From assembly GCA_002270465.1 (NCBI GenBank), contig NQOF01000003.1, positions 186,001 to 250,000 of the forward strand: 64,000 nucleotides of DNA, in the 5' to 3' direction. The notes under the pieces were generated by a model. That model made no database searches and was not told the DNA's origin. It was given only the letters and a program-made list of their open reading frames with translations. Shown one piece after another: positions 1-7,374 of the stretch (within the stretch, counting starts at the first letter, position 1; every line of letters begins with the position of its first letter). The stretch is from Blautia hominis (lineage in GTDB: Bacteria; Bacillota; Clostridia; Lachnospirales; Lachnospiraceae). The position numbers and the translations under genes were made by a program.

Positions 1-350
1 TTCTCGGTAAACAGGCGGTCCAGGTCATCGGTTCTTTTTTCACCTGGGGAGGTGCGCCGCAGTCTCAGATAAATGCAGTAGTCCACCATGGGATCACCCT
101 GTACGGATATCTGGGCATGGGCCACATGAGGGCCTGCCAGATAGAGGGTATTGGGGGTGATCTCGTATGTCTGTTCCCCCACTTTTATGTATCCCCTGCC
201 GGATACTACATAGTGGATCTCATAGCTGTTGTCTCCGTGGCTGTGGCTAGGGATGATGCGGTGCAGGTGTTCATATGCGATATTGAGGGTGCGGAACCGG
301 GTGCTGCCAATGGTAAAATTAATATCCAGATTATTGTATTGGATAAACAT
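1..350 (-). CDS. AraC-type regulator, N-terminal cupin part (partial)
   Basis: The gene reads leftward off the window edge, so only about 116 codons are visible and the stop is missing. The ATG at 348-350 follows an AGGAG box at the right distance. The visible protein starts MFIQYNNLDINFTIG and has a cupin-like metal/ligand-binding pattern (IPSHSHGDNSYEIHYVVSG, then a GY-I-K-V strand), as in the sensor half of AraC/XylS regulators. The HTH half would lie outside the window. It is divergent from the ABC exporter at 526, separated by about 175 bp, so it may control that operon. The AraC assignment rests on the cupin half only; a stand-alone cupin protein is the alternative. Confidence 0.7.
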   Translation of the reverse strand, partial: MFIQYNNLDINFTIGSTRFRTLNIAYEHLHRIIPSHSHGDNSYEIHYVVSGRGYIKVGEQTYEITPNTLYLAGPHVAHAQISVQGDPMVDYCIYLRLRRTSPGEKRTDDLDRLFTE

Positions 351-455
351 ATTTTCTCTCCTAAGTGAAATCCTATTAACGATTCCTTATGCTATATTCC
401 TTTCCAGTTTTACTGCGAAGATTATAGCATGGATGAAGAGAAAATGATATAGATA

Positions 456-484
456 TTGAATATATACGCAATCCAGATTATTAT
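456..484 (+). promoter_or_regulatory. Promoter of the ABC exporter operon
   Basis: TTGAAT at 456-461, a 17-bp spacer, then TATTAT at 479-484. It lies about 40 bp upstream of the first exporter ORF, whose RBS (AAGGAGG) is at about 517-523. Confidence 0.6.
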
Positions 485-525
485 GGAGATAGTACAAAAA
501 CGAATGAGGCAGGTTAAGGAGGATC

Positions 526-2307
526 ATGAGTAAAAAACATAGAAAAGCGGACCTGGTAATGCGGTTTTTCCAGGGGTCCAAGAAATATTTTTTGGTGGCA
601 GTGTTAGCCTCGCTGGTCACGACCGGTTTAAATTCCCTGACACCCCAGATTTTCCGGTTTACCGTGGACTCTGTGCTGGGCGGGGATAAATATAAATATT
701 TATCGGAGCATTTGTGGATTATGGCACTGATGCTGGTAGGAGTGGCACTTTTTTCCGGAGCGGCACTTTTTTTAAGCCGTGCCTACACGGCAAAAGCCGG
801 TGAGAATTTTGCAAAGAACATGAGAGACGCCTTGTTTTCTCATGTGCAGAGGCTTCCCATGGAATGGCATGACAGACACCAGACGGGAGATATCATACAG
901 CGCTGTACTTCAGATGTGGAGGTTATCAGAAACTTTGTGGTGACCCAGCTTTTGGAGGTGTTCCGTACCGTATTTTTGGTTGCGGTCTCGTTCGGGATGA
1001 TGTTTTCCATGAATGTGAAGCTTTCTTTTATCGTGCTGTGTTTTGTGCCGGTGGTGGCACTGTACTCCACCATTTTCTACCGTCTGATCGCAGGGCGTTT
1101 TACTACAGCCGATGAAGCGGAAGGGGAATTGTCCACCGTTGTGCAGGAGAATGCCACAGGTGTCAGGGTGGTGCGGGCCTTCGGAAGAGAAAAGTTTGAG
1201 ATGGAACGTTTTTATGAGAAAAATAATGCGTTTGCAGAGTTGTGGATCAAGCTTGGTACCTTGTCAGGGCTTTACTGGGGAATCGGGGATCTGATCACCG
1301 GCTTGCAGGTGGTTGCAGTGATCGTTCTTGGGGCAGCGGAGGCTGTACACGGGAATATCTCTGTGGGAGAATTTATTGCGTTTGCTTCTTATAATACAAC
1401 TTTAGTCTGGCCTATCCGGGGGCTTGGACGAATCCTCTCGGACATGAGTAAGGCGGGCGTTTCCTTTGAGCGTGTGGATTATATCATAGGGGCCGAGGAA
1501 GAGGCTTATCAGGATAAAAAGGAGTATGAGGGCCAAAGCCGGGATCAGGGCTTTGATATAGGATTTTCTCATGTAAACTACGGATATAAGGATGGAAAAG
1601 AGGTGCTTTCCGATGTTACGTTCTCCATCCCCCAGGGCAGTACGCTGGGGATCCTGGGCGGTACCGGCAGCGGCAAGTCCACGATCATGCAGCTTCTCAA
1701 CCGGCTGTATGAGCTGGAGGAAGGGCAGGGAAATATAACGCTGGGCGGAAAAAACATCAGTGAGATTCCGCTGGAATGGATCAGAAGGAATGTAGGAATG
1801 GTGCTCCAGGAACCGTTTCTCTATTCCAGGACCATCAAAGAAAACATAGCGGCATCTGTGCCGGAGGCTTCCTTTGAGGAGATCAGGCAGGCGGCTAAAA
1901 TAGCCTGCATTGATGAGGCCATCATGAACTTCCCGGATGGGTATGATACTCTGGTGGGTGAGAGGGGAGTAACCCTGTCAGGTGGCCAGAGGCAGAGGAT
2001 CGCCATAGCCAGGATGCTGCTGCAGAAAGCACCCATTATGGTATTTGATGACTCTCTTTCAGCCGTGGATTCCCAGACAGATTCCAAGATCAGGAAGGCG
2101 CTTCTGGAGAACCGAAGAGATGCCACTGTGATCCTCATCTCCCACAGGGTGACCACACTGATGAGCGCTGACAAGATCATGGTGCTGAACCAGGGAAGCA
2201 TTGAGGAGATGGGAACCCATCAGGAGCTGATCAAACAACAGGGGATCTACAGGAAGATTTATGATATCCAGATGAGCCAGGACGACAGAATGCAGATGGA
2301 GGTGTAA
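526..2307 (+). CDS. ABC exporter half-transporter, subunit A (degenerate ATPase site)
   Basis: A 593-aa type IV ABC exporter half-molecule with six N-terminal membrane helices (about residues 20-310) and a C-terminal nucleotide-binding domain. The NBD shows Walker A GGTGSGKST near residues 380-388, signature LSGGQRQR near 484-491 and the switch His in LISHRV. The Walker B end reads VFDDSLSAVD, with Asp509 where catalytic Glu is normal. This is the pattern of the non-catalytic half of heterodimeric exporters (TM287/288, BmrCD and LmrCD types). The ATG at 526 has an ideal AAGGAGG box. The partner starts one base after the stop, so the two are co-translated. Likely substrates are drugs, lipids or peptides; the substrate cannot be read from sequence. 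Confidence 0.9.
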   Translation: MSKKHRKADLVMRFFQGSKKYFLVAVLASLVTTGLNSLTPQIFRFTVDSVLGGDKYKYLSEHLWIMALMLVGVALFSGAALFLSRAYTAKAGENFAKNMRDALFSHVQRLPMEWHDRHQTGDIIQRCTSDVEVIRNFVVTQLLEVFRTVFLVAVSFGMMFSMNVKLSFIVLCFVPVVALYSTIFYRLIAGRFTTADEAEGELSTVVQENATGVRVVRAFGREKFEMERFYEKNNAFAELWIKLGTLSGLYWGIGDLITGLQVVAVIVLGAAEAVHGNISVGEFIAFASYNTTLVWPIRGLGRILSDMSKAGVSFERVDYIIGAEEEAYQDKKEYEGQSRDQGFDIGFSHVNYGYKDGKEVLSDVTFSIPQGSTLGILGGTGSGKSTIMQLLNRLYELEEGQGNITLGGKNISEIPLEWIRRNVGMVLQEPFLYSRTIKENIAASVPEASFEEIRQAAKIACIDEAIMNFPDGYDTLVGERGVTLSGGQRQRIAIARMLLQKAPIMVFDDSLSAVDSQTDSKIRKALLENRRDATVILISHRVTTLMSADKIMVLNQGSIEEMGTHQELIKQQGIYRKIYDIQMSQDDRMQMEV

Positions 2308-2308
2308 A

Positions 2309-4150
2309 ATGGCGGCATACGAAGAACAAGATTATAACAAACCCTTCAGCTTTAAGACATGGGCTAAAATGCTGCCCTTTTTTAAACCGTATACGAAATT
2401 CTTTGCCATTACCATTGGCCTGAATCTGATCCTGGCAGGGATTGATGTGCTGGTTCCTTTGTTTCAGAGCTATGCCATCGACCATTTTATTGCACTGAAC
2501 ACATTAAAAGGGCTGAATATTTTTGCTTTGGTCTATGTGGCAATGATAGTGACACAGACGGTATCCGTGTATCTGTCTGTCCACGCAGCCACCACCATTG
2601 AGATGAGTGTGGGGAAAGATTTGAAGAAAGCGCAGTTTGAGCATCTTCAGACATTGTCGTTTTCCTATTATAATACCACCCCGGTAGGCTATATCCATGC
2701 CAGGGTCATGAGTGATACCCTGAAGATAGCGGGAATGATCGCATGGGGACTGGTGGATATGTTCTGGGCATTTATCTATGTGGTCAGTGTGTTTGTGATC
2801 ATGTTTCTGCTCAACTGGAAACTGGCGCTTATCATCATGCTGGTGGTGCCCTGTATTGCAGTCCTCACCGTGTATTTCCAGAATAAGATCCTTCATTGGA
2901 ACAGAAGGGTGAGAAAGGTCAATTCCCAGATCACCAGTGCCTATAATGAGGGGATCACAGGGGTGAGAACCTCAAAAAGCATGGTGATTGAGGAGGATAA
3001 CCAGAAGAATTTCCGCAGTATTACAAAAAATATGCATCAGGCGGCAACCAAATCAGCCATGCTGAACGCAGTGTATATTCCGACCATATTATTTTTCAGC
3101 TCCGTGGCAGCAGCTATTGTGCTGGCAAGGGGAGGATATATGGTGCAGAGCCAGGTGATGCAGCTTGGAACCCTGTCTGTGTTTATTTCTTATGCGGTGG
3201 TCATTTTCGAGCCGATACAGCAGCTTGCCCGTCTTTTGGCGGATCTGATCTCCTGCCAGGCCAGTATTGAGCGTGTTATGGATCTGCTGGAGCAGCAGCC
3301 CAATGTAACAGATGCGCCGGAAGTGATTGAAAGATACGGGGATATGTTTGAGGCAAAGAAGGAGAACTGGGAGAGGATAGAGGGAGATATTGTCTTTGAG
3401 GATGTATCTTTCCGGTATCCGGACGGAAAAGAATATGTGCTGGAACATTTCAATCTGCATGTGCCTGCGGGAATGAATGTGGCTATTGTGGGGGAGACCG
3501 GGGCAGGAAAATCCACCCTGGTGAATCTGCTGGGCAGGTTTTTTGAACCTACCAAAGGGCGTATCCTCATTGACGGAAAAGATTACCGGGAGCGGTCACA
3601 GCTCTGGCTGCACAGCCAGATCGGGTATGTGCTGCAGAATCCCCATCTGTTTTCGGGTACGCTTTATGATAATATCCGGTACGGGCGCCTGGAGGCCACG
3701 GACGAGGAGGTCCGGGAGGCCGCAAGGAAGGTTTCCGCGGATATTGTGGCAGGCAAGCTGGAAAAAGGGTATGAGAGTAATGTGGGGGAGAGCGGAGGCA
3801 GGCTGTCCACAGGAGAGAAGCAATTGATATCTTTTGCCCGGGCGATTCTGGCGAATCCCAGTATTTTCGTGCTGGATGAGGCCACGTCCTCCATTGATAC
3901 CCAGACAGAACAGTTGATACAGGAAGCCACGGACCAGCTTCTGAAGGGGCATACCTCTTTTGTCATAGCCCACAGGCTTTCCACCATCCGTCAGGCAGAT
4001 CTGATCCTGGTGGTGAAAGACGGTAAGATCATTGAGGAGGGAAGCCACAGAGAGCTGTTAAGACAGAAAGGATATTATTATGATCTGTATTCCAGGCAGT
4101 TCGAGGAAGAATCGGCAATGCAGATTTTAGCTGGAGATAATGGAATGTAA
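2309..4150 (+). CDS. ABC exporter half-transporter, subunit B (catalytic Glu present)
   Basis: A 613-aa partner of the preceding gene, with an N-terminal six-helix domain and a C-terminal ATPase. Walker A GETGAGKST is at residues 395-403. The signature is altered to LSTGEKQ (499-505). Walker B VLDEATSSID carries catalytic Glu524, and the H-loop is FVIAHRL. The degenerate signature here faces the degenerate Walker B of subunit A, so the dimer has one dead and one active composite ATP site. That reciprocal pattern strongly supports an obligate heterodimer. The operon ends in a clear terminator at about 4161-4206. Confidence 0.9.
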   Translation: MAAYEEQDYNKPFSFKTWAKMLPFFKPYTKFFAITIGLNLILAGIDVLVPLFQSYAIDHFIALNTLKGLNIFALVYVAMIVTQTVSVYLSVHAATTIEMSVGKDLKKAQFEHLQTLSFSYYNTTPVGYIHARVMSDTLKIAGMIAWGLVDMFWAFIYVVSVFVIMFLLNWKLALIIMLVVPCIAVLTVYFQNKILHWNRRVRKVNSQITSAYNEGITGVRTSKSMVIEEDNQKNFRSITKNMHQAATKSAMLNAVYIPTILFFSSVAAAIVLARGGYMVQSQVMQLGTLSVFISYAVVIFEPIQQLARLLADLISCQASIERVMDLLEQQPNVTDAPEVIERYGDMFEAKKENWERIEGDIVFEDVSFRYPDGKEYVLEHFNLHVPAGMNVAIVGETGAGKSTLVNLLGRFFEPTKGRILIDGKDYRERSQLWLHSQIGYVLQNPHLFSGTLYDNIRYGRLEATDEEVREAARKVSADIVAGKLEKGYESNVGESGGRLSTGEKQLISFARAILANPSIFVLDEATSSIDTQTEQLIQEATDQLLKGHTSFVIAHRLSTIRQADLILVVKDGKIIEEGSHRELLRQKGYYYDLYSRQFEEESAMQILAGDNGM

Positions 4151-4160
4151 CAGGGAAAGA

Positions 4161-4206
4161 AAATCCCGTCGGCTGCTTATATGGTAAGCCCGGCGGGATT
4201 TTTTTA
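4161..4206 (+). terminator. Intrinsic terminator between convergent genes
   Basis: An inverted repeat AAATCCCGTCGG / CCGGCGGGATTT with one G-T type mismatch is followed by a run of seven T. It ends the ABC operon. A weaker T-rich stretch on the other side may let it serve the opposing diguanylate cyclase gene too. Confidence 0.85.
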
Positions 4207-4218
4207 AGTTCTTTAACA

Positions 4219-5391
4219 TTAATCTGTAAATAAAATGGTCTTGTTGCGTCCGTTTTGTTTTGCCCGGTACAGTGCCCTGTCAGCCTCCTCTATAGCCGTT
4301 TCCAGAAGGCCGGGTTTCCATGATGCATGATAAGAGACGCCAATGCTGACAGTCACGGAGGTATTGATCTTCTGTGGGGCGGATATTTGGGTGGATGCCA
4401 CAGACATGCGGATCTGTTCCGCTTTTGCCATGATCTCTTCAGCGGAAAGGCCGGTTGTCACCAGTACAAACTCTTCCCCTCCATACCGGACCGCTTGAAA
4501 ATCCTCCTGTTTTGAAAAGGAAGATAAGACAGAGGCGACAGTCTTGAGACATACATCTCCCTGCTGATGGCCATAGCGGTCATTGTACTGTTTGAAAAAG
4601 TCAATGTCCAGCAGCAGAACCGCCAGGGAACCCATATGTACACCGTATTTTTCAAGAGGAGAATTCACGGATTCCTCCAGGTAGCGTCTGTTGCCAAGGG
4701 TGGTCAGGGTATCTGTCATAGACAGACGGTCCAGTTTTTCATTGGCTGCCTCCAACTGTTGGTTTTTCTGGTCAATGATGATCTTATCATAGATACCGGT
4801 CAGACGGGCGTGGTACAGGCGGTAGGAATAAACAATGGATAACAGGCAGATGAAGCTGCTGTTTATCAGTGTACTGAACATATTTTCCTGTCCGTAAGGG
4901 GTCAAAAGTACCAGGCAGTTTGTCAGGATACAGGTAAGTATATGCAGGATACTTAAAATATGTGGCGGCAGCATGAGGAAGGCGGCCATCATGGGGAGAA
5001 AAGAGCAGTATACAACAATGCTCAGATCACCCAGAGCATCCAGATAGGAGATGAAGCTGATCCAGAAGACCAGCAGTATCCCGAAGGCGGTGCAGAGTCT
5101 TGCATGCAGCCGCCAGTTGTTTTGGGCGCGCTTATGTATAGTCAACAGTACGATCAGTCCGACAGCCAGTACGGCGTAGGCTATGGCATAACGCAGCCTC
5201 CGGTAACTGTAAAAGATACTGCCGGGACGGAAGGTAAAGACTATGATCATAAATAACTGCATGACCAGCATAAAAAAGGCGATGGTCCGTTCGGATCTAT
5301 AATTTAAAGATACCATTTCCAGCTCCAGCTGGTCACGGTATTTTTCCTCGTAAGGAAAGCGGATAAGAGAATGTAATTTTTCTTTTAACAT
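4219..5391 (-). CDS. Membrane-bound diguanylate cyclase (GGDEF)
   Basis: A 390-aa protein. About six hydrophobic helices fill residues 35-200, then a short helical linker (around residues 205-225) leads into a GGDEF domain that begins MTDTLTTLGNRRYLEE. The active site is GGEEF in RYGGEEFVLV, with the metal-binding LLDIDFFKQYNDRYGH segment intact, so it should make c-di-GMP from two GTP at the membrane. I do not see the RxxD inhibitory site in the expected place: the residues nine and six before GGEEF are Gln and Phe. Product feedback at the I-site is therefore probably absent. The N-terminal membrane sensor is not one I can name. It is transcribed alone from a good promoter. Confidence 0.92.
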   Translation of the reverse strand: MLKEKLHSLIRFPYEEKYRDQLELEMVSLNYRSERTIAFFMLVMQLFMIIVFTFRPGSIFYSYRRLRYAIAYAVLAVGLIVLLTIHKRAQNNWRLHARLCTAFGILLVFWISFISYLDALGDLSIVVYCSFLPMMAAFLMLPPHILSILHILTCILTNCLVLLTPYGQENMFSTLINSSFICLLSIVYSYRLYHARLTGIYDKIIIDQKNQQLEAANEKLDRLSMTDTLTTLGNRRYLEESVNSPLEKYGVHMGSLAVLLLDIDFFKQYNDRYGHQQGDVCLKTVASVLSSFSKQEDFQAVRYGGEEFVLVTTGLSAEEIMAKAEQIRMSVASTQISAPQKINTSVTVSIGVSYHASWKPGLLETAIEEADRALYRAKQNGRNKTILFTD

Positions 5392-5431
5392 TGGAAATCC
5401 TCTATGTAAACGAATGATCTGATTCTTTTAT

Positions 5432-5460
5432 ATTATATAATAGATTATGTTGAAAAGCAA
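5432..5460 (-). promoter_or_regulatory. Promoter of the diguanylate cyclase gene
   Basis: On the minus strand, TTGCTT (5455-5460), a 17-bp spacer and a perfect TATAAT (5432-5437) lie about 40 bp before the ATG. Confidence 0.7.
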
Positions 5461-5601
5461 AAGAAAGCATAGAAAAATTGTGCCGACCGGCTGCTGTGCA
5501 TAGTGATATCCTGAAAATGGGTATTTTATAGTAGAAGGAATTGACAAAATATTTATCCTTATGAGAAACTATTGAAAGTAAGATTTAACCATAACAATGA
5601 A

Positions 5602-5640
5602 AGTCATTGCCAACAAAAGTTGAGGTAATGGCTTTTTTTA
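5602..5640 (+). terminator. Orphan intrinsic terminator, possible small RNA end
   Basis: A 10-bp stem (AGTCATTGCC with GGTAATGGCT, two G-U pairs) is followed by seven T. No gene on this strand lies upstream within the intergenic region. A TTGACA box at 5541 could start a short transcript of about 60-70 nt, but no convincing -10 was found. Confidence 0.5.
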
Positions 5641-5733
5641 ATAACATAAATTAATTTTTATCATTGCGCAGGGAGTGTCTGTACGGCAGGGGCTTTTCTG
5701 CTTCACCTTGATTTCTGAGACGTGACATCTGAG

Positions 5734-5906
5734 TGATGGAAAATAGGAAACAAAATTTTTCCATCATTAGACAAACTTTAGTTTAACGCGAAAAGGCTTT
5801 AAGATCAATAGATCAAAAAAACAAATATTTTATCAAATCATTTAGCATAGGAAGGGCAGCTAAACAGCCCCGCTATGTCAAAAATTAAGAACAAAGCCTT
5901 TTCGTG
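5734..5906. repeat. Inverted repeats upstream of the integrase
   Basis: Two dyads occupy the 535-bp gene-free stretch before the integrase. The first is a perfect 10-bp pair TGATGGAAAA / TTTTCCATCA (5734-5743, 5757-5766). The second is a wide pair with CGAAAAGGCTTT at 5789-5800 and its complement at 5893-5904, extendable by a G-T and a C-G pair, with about 92 bp between the arms. They may be integrase or accessory-protein sites. The rest of 5461-5956 shows no gene. Confidence 0.5.
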
Positions 5907-5956
5907 AATGCAGCAGCCGACAATGAGTGGACAGAAAAGTGGTCAAGGAGGTCAAA

Positions 5957-7093
5957 ATGTCAAGAAAAGGTGAAAACATCAGGAAAAGGAAAGACGGCCG
6001 TTGGGAGGCCCGCTATATGAAAGGGCGGGATATGAACGGCAAGATCAGGTACGGTTATCTGTATGGCAAGTCATACAAAGAGGTTAAGGAGAAGAAGATA
6101 AGAAAGATATCAGAATATCCGGCCTTTTTTGCATACGGCAGCCAGCCCTCTGCTCTGCTGGAGGATGACAGGATCTGTACGGTAAGCGTGCATTGGAAAA
6201 ATCATATCCGTTACACAGTCAAGGAAAGCACCTATTCAAATTACGGTGAGATACTGGAGAATCATATCCTTCCTGCGCTGGGGGAGACCTCTGTGAGAAA
6301 AATCACGAACCGTACGCTTTTAAGTTTTGTCCAGCGGGAGATGGAGAAGGGAATGTCCTACGGAAGTATACATGTGATCATGGGCGTTCTGAAGAACATA
6401 CTGAATTACGGACAGGAGTTAGGTTGCTTTCCCGGTGAACTTCTGAAGTTTCCGCGCATTCCTGCAGGGGGGAAGGAAATCCAGATCATGAGCAAAGAGG
6501 ATTTCAGAAAACTGGATGCCTGCCTGAGTGAAGGCACAGATCCATTTACATTCGGTATTCTTTTGTGCATGTATACGGGCATACGTGTGGGGGAGCTGTG
6601 CGGACTGAAATGGGAGGACATAGATCTTAACCACCGCAAAATCTATATCCGCCGGACCGTGACACGTGTAAAGAACCTGGATATGACCCTTACAGAGGGG
6701 CAGGGGGTATGCCCGCGGACGCGGCTCAACATCGGTACGCCTAAGACCTCCACTTCCATGCGTGAGATCCCCCTTCCGGACCGGCTTTTGTCAATTGGCA
6801 CAGCATTAAAGAAAAATGGCAGGTGCTTTCTCCTGACAGGTACGGAGAATTGTGTGGAACCGCGCACAGTCCAGCGAAGGTACGCGGCCCTTCTGAAAAA
6901 ATGCCAGATACCACACATAAAGATCCATTCCCTCCGTCACCAGTTCTCCTGCCGCTGGATTGAGCAGGGGTTTGACACAAAATCCCTGTCGGAGATTTTG
7001 GGACATACTTCCGTGAAAACAACACTTGATCTTTATGTACATATACAGGCTGAGACAAAGCGTGAATATATGAATCAGCTCACAACACCTTGA
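5957..7093 (+). CDS. Tyrosine-type site-specific integrase
   Basis: A 378-aa integrase of the Tn916/ICE-like group. It has an N-terminal AP2-like DNA-binding stretch starting MSRKGENIRKRKDGRWEARY, a helical core-binding domain, then the catalytic domain. The catalytic set is present: Arg210 in TGIRVGEL, the HSLRH box at 324-328, the LGHTS histidine and nucleophile Tyr360 in LDLYVHI. The ATG at 5957 is chosen over one 30 bp upstream because it alone has AAGGAGG at the right distance. No excisionase, relaxase or cargo genes are nearby, so this is a lone integrase: either the remnant of an element or a local inversion recombinase. Its 3' end overlaps a decayed ATPase fragment on the other strand. 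Confidence 0.93.
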   Translation: MSRKGENIRKRKDGRWEARYMKGRDMNGKIRYGYLYGKSYKEVKEKKIRKISEYPAFFAYGSQPSALLEDDRICTVSVHWKNHIRYTVKESTYSNYGEILENHILPALGETSVRKITNRTLLSFVQREMEKGMSYGSIHVIMGVLKNILNYGQELGCFPGELLKFPRIPAGGKEIQIMSKEDFRKLDACLSEGTDPFTFGILLCMYTGIRVGELCGLKWEDIDLNHRKIYIRRTVTRVKNLDMTLTEGQGVCPRTRLNIGTPKTSTSMREIPLPDRLLSIGTALKKNGRCFLLTGTENCVEPRTVQRRYAALLKKCQIPHIKIHSLRHQFSCRWIEQGFDTKSLSEILGHTSVKTTLDLYVHIQAETKREYMNQLTTP

Positions 7094-7259
7094 AATTTTT
7101 CCTCCACCGCAGCAGAAACGCAGAGTTGATCATCACGATCACAGACCCGGCATTATGTACCAGTTCGCCAATAACCGGATTCAGAACCCCTGCGGCTGCC
7201 AGTATGACAGCCGCTAAATTCAGTGTCATGGAAAAGGTCAGAAGAAATATATTTGACCT
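7080..7259 (-). pseudogene. C-terminal remnant of a P1B-type metal-transporting ATPase
   Basis: The minus strand encodes 59 residues ending at a TGA. They contain NLAAVILAAAGVLNPVIGEL, VHNAGSVIVMINSAFLL and RWRK, matching the last two membrane helices of CadA/ZntA/CopA-like P1B ATPases. An in-frame stop lies immediately upstream and the rest of the roughly 600-800-aa protein is absent. The fragment's end overlaps the integrase stop by 14 bp, which suggests that the ATPase gene was cut by insertion or deletion here. Confidence 0.75.
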
Positions 7260-7276
7260 AAAATATCACAAGTCAG

Positions 7277-7305
7277 TTGAGGATTTAAAAACCGTGTGCT
7301 ATAAT
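7277..7305 (+). promoter_or_regulatory. Promoter of the signalling operon
   Basis: TTGAGG at 7277-7282, a 17-bp spacer and a perfect TATAAT at 7300-7305, 70 bp before the REC/HD-GYP/GGDEF gene. Confidence 0.75.
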
Positions 7306-7374
7306 CGAAAGGAATAAACATGAACAAGGTTGTGGGTTTCATAGGAGACAGCAGTAGGAAGTGAGTGAGGAGTG

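Noticed and set aside
1821-4048. Several minus-strand ORFs over 100 codons within the ABC exporter genes
   Set aside because: They are out-of-frame shadows without RBS or recognisable motifs; the plus-strand genes have complete domains.
5787-5906. A second invertible promoter at the integrase leader
   Set aside because: The inverted repeats exist, but no promoter was found between them and the arms are short, so it is reported only as a repeat.
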